From assembly GCA_003021015.1 (NCBI GenBank), contig PXRK01000023.1, positions 48,164 through 112,163 on the forward strand: a stretch of DNA of 64,000 nt, given 5' to 3'. How positions within the stretch are numbered: the first letter of the stretch is position 1; each line of letters begins with the position of its first letter. The translations under genes and the position numbers were made by a program. Shown piece by piece: positions 59,301 through 64,000 of this stretch. Under the pieces are notes generated by a model. The model saw only the letters and a program-made list of their open reading frames with translations. It made no database searches and was not told the DNA's origin. The stretch is from Halobacteriales archaeon QS_4_66_20. Its GTDB lineage: Archaea; Halobacteriota; Halobacteria; Halobacteriales; Haloarculaceae.

Positions 59301-60486
59301 GATCCGATACACTGCAACTTCGTTCAAGCAATCTATATACGCGACTGTACTCGATTATCCCGCTGAAATCGAGGTAATTGACGTTGAAGAACGCGATTAC
59401 GACGGTAATGTATATGACTTAACGATAGACGAGGCTGCACCGAACTTCGCCGTTCAGGGCGGCCCAGTCGTCCACAACTCGACCCGCCACCACACCATCG
59501 AGAAGCTGTACGACAGGGGGTACATCGAGGACGACCCGCCGCGGCCGACGGCGCTGGCGGAGGCGGTCGTCGAGGCCGCCGAGGCGTTCGCGGATCTGGT
59601 CGTGAGCGAGGAAATGACCGCGCAACTGGAGCAGGACATGACGGCCATCGCCAACGGCGAGGCGACGCTCGACGAGGTGACCGAGGAGTCCCGGGAGATG
59701 CTCGAACAGGTGTTCGCGGAGCTGCGCGATTCCCGGGAGGACATCGGCGAGCACCTCCGGGAGTCGCTGAAGGCCGACCGCCAGCTGGGACCGTGCCCCG
59801 ACTGCGGCGAGACGCTTTTGATCCGCCAGAGCAGCCGGGGGTCGTACTTCGTCGGCTGCGACGGGTTCCCCGACTGCCGGTACACGCTCCCGCTGCCCAG
59901 CACCGGCGAGCCACTCGTGCTCGACGACGCCTGCGAGGACCACGACATGCACCACGTGAAGATGCTCGCTGGCCGGGACACGTTCGTCCACGGCTGTCCG
60001 CAGTGTGCCGCCGACGCCGCCGACGAGAGCGAGGACCGTGTCATCGGCGCCTGCCCCGACTGCGGCGCGGAGCACAGCGGCGAACTCGCGATCAAGCAGC
60101 TCCGGTCGGGCTCGCGGCTGGTCGGCTGTACCCGCTACCCCGACTGCGAGTACTCGCTGCCGCTGCCCCGCCGCGGCGACATCGAGGTCACTGACGCGTA
60201 CTGCGAGGAGCACGGCCTCCCCGAACTCCACGTCCACGACGGCGACGACGAGCCCTGGGAGCTGGGCTGTCCGATCTGCAACTATCGGGAGTACCAGGCC
60301 GAGCAGGCGATCGACGACCTCGAGGATATCAATGGGATCGGCGAGGCGACCGCCGAGAAGCTGGGCGCGGTCGGCGTCGACTCCCCCGAGGACCTCCGCG
60401 AGGCCAACCCCGACAGCCTGGCCGGCCAGCTCCGGGGCGTCACCGCCGACCAGCTCCGGGACTGGCAGGGACAGCTGGCTGACTGA
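56392..60486 (+). CDS. topA: DNA topoisomerase I (type IA) with in-frame intein
   Basis: 1364 codons from a GTG start; 828 residues remain after removing the intein (494-1029). TOPRIM residues Glu7 (ITEKDN) and DYDREGE (102-108), active-site Tyr317 in YVTYPRTDNT. The C-terminal part has several Cys4 zinc ribbons (CPDCGE with CDGFPDC, CPQC, CPDCGAE with CTRYPDC, CPICN) and a final helix-hairpin-helix (INGIGEATAEKLG). It relaxes negative supercoils with single-strand breaks. The intein interrupts the conserved GVGTK/STRHH motif beside the active site. Its TGA stop is the left flank of the following element. Confidence 0.95.
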   Translation: MQLIITEKDNAARRIAEILSDGSATAERHNGVNVYRWGGTRVVGLSGHVVGLDFPEEYSNWRDVEPVELIDAEIVTEPTQENIVGTLRALAREAGEAIIATDYDREGELIGKEAYELVREEIDGPINRVRFSSITDNEVRGAFAEPDELDFDLAAAGEARQIIDLIWGAALTRFLSLSAGRLGQDFISVGRVQSPTLKLIVDREREIQAFEPETYWELFAALAKNGEGFEAQYFYEDDDGTEAERVWEQEAAESVHEKLRAAEAATVTSVSERTRTDSPPEPFNTTAFISAAGSLGYSAQRAMSIAEELYTAGYVTYPRTDNTVYPDDLEPDTLLDSFVGSTGFGEDARSLLELDDIEPTRGDEETTDHPPIHPTDELPARGDLSSDEWEIYELIVRRFFATVAEPATWAHLRVVAEANGCRLKANGKRLVEAGYHAVYPYASTSENYVPAVEKGERLTLRGVEFEEKETQPPRRYGQSRLIRKMEEMGVGTKCLAADTPVLHRNQDGDIIRTPVSDLFTEESIVLADGNTDIAVNDRGPTTLSIEEKSNRVTERQKTLISRRPLESHEQVFRITTVNGTFSVTTDHPIYRSTSDGFEVVPASEVSRGDCLLSTRQETSIDYEGDASIITWPEFASSCDISSKLYGSNCGNRIAEIRNKRNETQYELAGRVDVDRTALSDYENGKRDVPVWILGELEIRPETLHGLNYDLEFENPFPLYWSPELLRIVAHLLGDGSIHVNDEENTVDVRYHNTDHRLISQFVSDIQTLFGFTPTVSERDGRKNHHKRRYQVNLPGAVGRILKYILDTVVAQACPDIPEQLEALFVGALFDDEGHISRERKIFISNTDHGLLAGVSEMLERMNIEAKLATNQHKLHVRGRQNVERFLDIIPIAADEKFYRGLDALREYDVVKRKALLLELAATEPKSSEELATRLGISRGRVNAYVRELRDAGHLEKKVEGSNRSKDGLRTIRYTATSFKQSIYATVLDYPAEIEVIDVEERDYDGNVYDLTIDEAAPNFAVQGGPVVHNSTRHHTIEKLYDRGYIEDDPPRPTALAEAVVEAAEAFADLVVSEEMTAQLEQDMTAIANGEATLDEVTEESREMLEQVFAELRDSREDIGEHLRESLKADRQLGPCPDCGETLLIRQSSRGSYFVGCDGFPDCRYTLPLPSTGEPLVLDDACEDHDMHHVKMLAGRDTFVHGCPQCAADAADESEDRVIGACPDCGAEHSGELAIKQLRSGSRLVGCTRYPDCEYSLPLPRRGDIEVTDAYCEEHGLPELHVHDGDDEPWELGCPICNYREYQAEQAIDDLEDINGIGEATAEKLGAVGVDSPEDLREANPDSLAGQLRGVTADQLRDWQGQLAD
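57871..59478 (+). other. Intein in TopA with homing endonuclease and two HTH-like parts
   Basis: 536 residues from Cys (CLAADTPVL, block A) to Asn (VVHN, block G) before Ser as the first residue after it, so class 1 splicing residues are complete. Block B TVNGTFSVTTDHPIY has the Thr-x2-His. LAGLIDADG-type helices: LLRIVAHLLGDGSI and LEALFVGALFDDEGHIS. Two DNA-binding-like stretches: QYELAGRVDVDRTALSDYENG (Xre-like) and SSEELATRLGISRGRVNAYV (winged helix). The DNA is visibly AT-richer than the flanking topA exteins. Confidence 0.9.
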
Positions 60487-60595
60487 CACGGTCGTTCGTG
60501 AGTATTTTCGGGACTGCATCGTCATATCGGGCGTTTACCGGGCTGTGACGCACGAACTGTGACACCGTCGCGGTAACGAATCACGAACGACCGTA
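60487..60595. mobile_element. MITE-like element, 109 bp, copy with TGA flanks
   Basis: Inverted repeats CACGGTCGTTCGTGA and, from the right, TACGGTCGTTCGTGA, flanked by TGA at 60484-60486 and 60596-60598. The left TGA is the stop codon of topA. Inner boundaries AGTATTTTCGGG and GCGGTAACGAATCAC match those of copies 1 and 2, although the arms are different. Confidence 0.8.
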
Positions 60596-60617
60596 TGATC
60601 GGCACAGCTCCGCCGCC

Positions 60618-62165
60618 CTACCTGATGTAGCCGAGGTGTTCGAGCTGATCTTCGAGGTCGTCGTCGATCTCGGTCGTCTCCTCGGTCACGACGTCGGACG
60701 CCTCCAGCCGGTTGTAGGCCCCGGTGACGCGGTCGTGGCGGTCCCGCGAGACGATCGTCGCGTCGCCGTCGAACTCGACGTCGGCGGTCACGTGGTCCTC
60801 GCCGCGGGACGCGAACGTTCGGACGGCGTCTTCGCGGGTTTCGTACACCGCGCGCCAGGGGCCGACGAACCGCTCGACACCGTCGACCGACCGGTACTTC
60901 GCCACCTTCGACTCCGGCAGGCGAAACGTCGAGGCCAGCACCGGGCCCTCGGTGACGAACGGATCGTCCTCGATGGCTTCGTCGTCGCTGGCGTCATCGC
61001 CGTCGCCGTCCTCGACTCCGACCGCCGCGTCCGGATCCGCGGCGACCGACCGGGCGACCGCGGGGATGTCGGTCAGCGAGACGACCTCGTCGACGGTCCG
61101 GCCCGCCGTCTGGCCGGGGTACTGCACCACGAGCGGGACGTGGGTGAGTACCTCGTGGATTCCCCACTTGTGCTCGCGGAGGCGCAGGTCGGGGTCGACG
61201 CGGCTTTGCTCGCCGAACGCCTCGCCGTGGTCGCTGGTGACGATCACGAGCGTCTCCGAGAGCGCGCCGCGGCGCTCCAGGTCGGCGATCAGGTCCCGGA
61301 CGACTGCGTCGGCCTGCCTGATCGTCCCGTCGTACAGCGGCTCCAGCGCAGCCAGCCGATCCCAGCCGCGGTCCGCGAGTGTCTCGCGTACGCTCGGCAT
61401 CCCTGAGTCTTTGGTCTCCCGGTCGCTCTCGCTGCTCCACCTGTCGAACTCCGGTTCGGGCTCGTACGGCGAGTGGGCGTCCATCAGGTTGATGCAGGCC
61501 GCCCAGGGGCCGTCCTGCTGGTCCTCCCACTCGAGGAACGCGCCGGTGAACGTCCCGCCGTACTCGGTTTTGAACCCGCCAGCGCCGTCGTCGCTGCCGT
61601 CACCGTCGCCGTCATCGTCGCCGCCGGTCAGCCCGCCGATCCAGTCCGCGGCGCTGCCGGCAGCAGAGGCGCCCGCCCGGAGCGGCGCCGGACCCGACTG
61701 GATCCCCTCGCTCACCCGCGCGGTCGTATCGGCGATGCGGAAGTACGTGCGCTCGATCAGCGGGTTCCCCAGCGTGTTCTCCAGGCGCTTTGCCAGCGAA
61801 TACTCCGGCGTGTACAGGTGGTCGAACGCTTCGCCGAGGTTCGAGGCGTTCGAGACGATCCGGTTGTTCGTGAAGAGGCCGGTTGCGTACCCCTCGGCCG
61901 CGAGATCGCGCCAGACCGTCTTATCGAGGTCGATCTGTGCGGTGTGGTGTAGCGCCCGGTGCTCCTCGACGTGTGCGCCGGTGAACATGCTCACGTGGCT
62001 CGCGATGCTGTGGATGCCCGGCGCTCGCGCCTGCCTGTACCACGTCGCGCGGTCCGCAAACTCCGCCAGAAACGGCGTCGTCTCCCGTTCGTACCCGTGT
62101 AGACTCGTGTTCTCCGCCCGGACTGAGTCGAGTATCACGAGCAGGACGTTGGCCTGATCAGCCAT
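60618..62165 (-). CDS. Sulfatase/alkaline phosphatase superfamily protein
   Basis: 515 residues, no signal peptide. Metal ligands: LLVILDSVRAEN near the start, MDAHSPYEPE, TSDHGEAFGE and HKWGIHEVLTHVPL. The nucleophile region reads PGIHSIASHVSMFTG, without the Cys/Ser-x-Pro-x-Arg of sulfatases; a Ser (or other residue) would be the nucleophile, so a phosphodiesterase or head-group transferase is possible. Haloarchaea have many such proteins near glycan genes, but none lie here. A Gly/Asp-rich insertion (about 178-196) is present. TTTAAGC is 27 bp upstream. Confidence 0.8.
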   Translation of the reverse strand: MADQANVLLVILDSVRAENTSLHGYERETTPFLAEFADRATWYRQARAPGIHSIASHVSMFTGAHVEEHRALHHTAQIDLDKTVWRDLAAEGYATGLFTNNRIVSNASNLGEAFDHLYTPEYSLAKRLENTLGNPLIERTYFRIADTTARVSEGIQSGPAPLRAGASAAGSAADWIGGLTGGDDDGDGDGSDDGAGGFKTEYGGTFTGAFLEWEDQQDGPWAACINLMDAHSPYEPEPEFDRWSSESDRETKDSGMPSVRETLADRGWDRLAALEPLYDGTIRQADAVVRDLIADLERRGALSETLVIVTSDHGEAFGEQSRVDPDLRLREHKWGIHEVLTHVPLVVQYPGQTAGRTVDEVVSLTDIPAVARSVAADPDAAVGVEDGDGDDASDDEAIEDDPFVTEGPVLASTFRLPESKVAKYRSVDGVERFVGPWRAVYETREDAVRTFASRGEDHVTADVEFDGDATIVSRDRHDRVTGAYNRLEASDVVTEETTEIDDDLEDQLEHLGYIR

Positions 62166-62324
62166 TGATGTACCAACGCAGCACCGGTGCTTAAACTGAC
62201 TGTTCCGATCGTTCGGCTACTTTTTTGCCTCATCGCCACAGTGATGGAGTGCCAGCCGTGTCCGAACGACAGGTGCCCCGCCTGGATCCACACGCTCATT
62301 AGACTGGCTGCGCGAGAGAGAGAT

Positions 62325-63161
62325 ATGGCAGACGTGGCACAGGCGTTCGTCCCCGGTCACGTGACGGGGTTTTTCACGATCAACCCCGATCCGGACCCCA
62401 CGAAAGCGGGGTCGCGGGGTGCCGGGATCACGCTGTCCGATGGTGTGACGGTGACCGTTCGGCCGGCGTCGGAGGCGCGGGTGGTCCTCAACGGCGAGAA
62501 GCTCCGGATGGAAGCCGTCGAGCGGACGTTGCGCGCGCTCGAACTGCGGGCGGAAGTCCGCGGCGTGACCGACCTCCCGCTGGGGGCGGGCTTTGGCGTC
62601 TCCGGCGCGATGGCGCTCGGCGGCGCGCTCGCGGCCAACGCCGCCTTCGACCGCCGGCTCTCGGAGAACGAACTCGTCACTATCGCCCACGGCGCGGAGG
62701 TCGAGGCCGGGACAGGCCTAGGCGACGTCGTCGCGCAGGCCCGCGGCGGGGTCCCGATCCGCCTCGACCCCGGCGGCCCGCAGGACAACCTGCTCGACGC
62801 CATTCCGTCACAGGAGCGCGTCGAGTACCACGTCATCGGCGACCTCTCGACCGATGACGTTCTCACCGGCGACACTGACGCGATCACCGAGGCCGGCAAG
62901 ACAGCGCTCTCGTCGGTCGTCGGCAAGCCGACGATGGCGCAGTTCATGGCGGCTTCGCGTCGCTTCTCGCGCGAGTCTGCGCTCCTGACGCCGGCCGTCA
63001 AGCGCGTGATTTCCGACGTCACCGAGGCCGGCGGCACGGCGGCGATGGCGATGCTCGGCGAGACCGTCGTCGCGCTCGGAACAGGGCTCTCCGACGCGGG
63101 CTACGAACCCGACGCCTGCCGGATTCACCAGGCGGGCGCGACGATCCAGCCGCTGGAGTGA
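62325..63161 (+). CDS. Pantoate kinase
   Basis: 278 residues, GHMP-kinase fold. Archaeal CoA synthesis phosphorylates pantoate first and then joins beta-alanine. Seen: AFVPGHVTGFFTINPD at the N-terminus, the GHMP phosphate loop LPLGAGFGVSGAMALGGALA and the C-terminal GGTAAMAMLGETVVALG. The start MADVAQAF is used; upstream frame extension is not protein-like. The phosphopantothenate synthetase gene lies just downstream after one acetyltransferase gene. Confidence 0.9.
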   Translation: MADVAQAFVPGHVTGFFTINPDPDPTKAGSRGAGITLSDGVTVTVRPASEARVVLNGEKLRMEAVERTLRALELRAEVRGVTDLPLGAGFGVSGAMALGGALAANAAFDRRLSENELVTIAHGAEVEAGTGLGDVVAQARGGVPIRLDPGGPQDNLLDAIPSQERVEYHVIGDLSTDDVLTGDTDAITEAGKTALSSVVGKPTMAQFMAASRRFSRESALLTPAVKRVISDVTEAGGTAAMAMLGETVVALGTGLSDAGYEPDACRIHQAGATIQPLE

Positions 63162-63298
63162 GCGGACCCCTACAGCACGCCGAGCAGAAAGGCCCAGGTA
63201 ATGACCGCGCCAGACTACAACGGACGTTTGATCGAAGACAACGGGGGAGCCCGACCGAAATCCGGGCGTATAAACGCCGGCGGCGAGTGCCCGCACAC

Positions 63299-63826
63299 AT
63301 GGACAGGGAGGTCTCGCTCCGCCGGACTGCACTCGGTAACGGCGCGACGGCAGACGAGCTGCGGGCGCTGCTGACGGCGTACTTCGAGGAGGCGAACCGG
63401 CTCGGGCAGGCGTACTTCGACGACGAGGCGTTCGGCGCCAACATCGAGACCATTGTCGATGGGGACGTCGAGCGCCTGCGGACGGCGACGCTCGACGAGC
63501 CGCTGTTCGTCGCCAGGATCGACGGGGCGCTCGTGGGGTCGGTCCAGCTCAAGCGCCTCGATGCGTCGCGGGCGGAGATCAAGCGCATGTACGTCGAGCC
63601 CGCCTCCCGCGGGGAGGGGATCGGTCGCTCGCTCGTGGAGCTGGTGCTCGCGGAGGCGCGCGCAGGCGGGTTCGAGACACTCCTGCTCGGGCTCGCGCCG
63701 TACCACGGGGAGGCGGCGTCGCTGTACGAGTCGCTGGGCTTCGAGTACCGGCCGGCCTACGAGGAGAACCAGGTGCCCGAGAGCGTCGAGGAGTGGTACT
63801 TCATGGAGCGGTCGCTCGACGCCTGA
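63299..63826 (+). CDS. GNAT family N-acetyltransferase
   Basis: 175 residues. Acetyl-CoA loop EIKRMYVEPASRGEGIGRSLVE (R-G-x-G-I-G) and the C-terminal ASLYESLGFEYRPAY typical of the family. The substrate is unknown. TATA-like GTATAAACG lies about 27-30 bp before the ATG at 63299, a leaderless start. It separates the two CoA-synthesis genes, and may be only a passenger. Confidence 0.85.
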   Translation: MDREVSLRRTALGNGATADELRALLTAYFEEANRLGQAYFDDEAFGANIETIVDGDVERLRTATLDEPLFVARIDGALVGSVQLKRLDASRAEIKRMYVEPASRGEGIGRSLVELVLAEARAGGFETLLLGLAPYHGEAASLYESLGFEYRPAYEENQVPESVEEWYFMERSLDA

Positions 63827-63877
63827 TCGCGACCGAACAACGACGGCTTTTCGACGGTCCGTCACGAGCCACGACAC

Positions 63878-64000
63878 ATGAGCGAGATCGAGATCCCGGA
63901 GAGCCACCCGCGGTACGAGTCGCTGCTCACCCGCCACCGGATCGAGGCGGGCGTCGAGCAGGGGCTCACGAGCCGGCAGGGGCTCATCGCGCATGGCCGG
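63878..64000 (+). CDS. 4-phosphopantoate--beta-alanine ligase (phosphopantothenate synthetase), 5' part
   Basis: Only 41 codons are in the window ([18 protein letters not shown], then RQGLIAHGR). The opening IPESHPR and RQGLIAHGR are the start of the archaeal phosphopantothenate synthetase family. It follows pantoate kinase, its pathway partner. The stop is outside the window. Confidence 0.75.
   Translation, partial: MSEIEIPESHPRYESLLTRHRIEAGVEQGLTSRQGLIAHGR

Overview
This 64 kb window reads as the chromosome of a halophilic archaeon (class Halobacteria). By eye it is about two thirds G+C, the proteins are very rich in Asp/Glu, and many genes have TATA-like boxes about 27-35 bp before the start codon with no ribosome binding site (leaderless messages). 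The gene content is archaeal or haloarchaeal: thermosome, PriL, RqcH, HalX response regulator, pantoate kinase, and the haloarchaeal type of malate synthase. A Haloarculaceae-like genus is my guess and I cannot check it. No rRNA, tRNA, CRISPR array or complete insertion sequence is visible.

Layout. 1-10 kb: stress protein, thermosome, HisI, a coiled-coil protein, a PHP esterase plus CDP-alcohol phosphatidyltransferase pair, a KaiC-like ATPase, a HalX response regulator, a TrkA-type K+ regulator and tRNase Z. 10-17 kb: a four-gene minus-strand operon ending in a MinD-like ATPase, small haloarchaeal regulators, a repeat-rich membrane protein and primase PriL. 17-28 kb: quinone reductase, Dna2-like nuclease-helicase, HAD phosphatase, CysK, and then a compact cobalamin salvage operon (regulator, CbiB, CobS, CobY, CobD, CbiZ, CobA). 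28-36 kb: LeuRS, hybrid histidine kinase, RqcH, DUF373. 37-41 kb: glyoxylate shunt (AceA, AceB), followed by a gene-poor repeat-filled stretch with an aminoacyl-tRNA synthetase remnant. 41-52 kb: RelE toxin-antitoxin, methylmalonyl-CoA mutase, CBS-SerK-like protein, DHH/TrkA protein with a probable frameshift, Lrp regulator, KorAB and acyl-CoA dehydrogenase. 52-64 kb: squalene synthase-like enzyme, GatB, methyltransferase, coiled-coil membrane protein, TopA carrying an intein, sulfatase-like protein, and the CoA-synthesis pair pantoate kinase / phosphopantothenate synthetase (the last cut by the window edge).

Metabolic links: the mutase, acyl-CoA dehydrogenase, KorAB and glyoxylate shunt together suggest growth on acyl-CoA and acetyl-CoA, and the cobalamin operon would supply the mutase cofactor.

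The most unusual thing here is not a gene. At least eight copies of a small non-coding element (typically 106-109 bp, plus two shortened copies of 57 and 76 bp) lie between genes, with four further isolated ends. Each has about 13-15 bp terminal inverted repeats starting TA(C/G), flanked in seven of eight cases by an identical 3-bp TNA repeat (TCA, TAA or TGA). In five copies one of those triplets is exactly the stop codon of the neighbouring gene. The arms differ between copies but match within a copy. A second, independent case of paired-arm covariation is a palindrome repeated three times inside the histidine kinase coding sequence.
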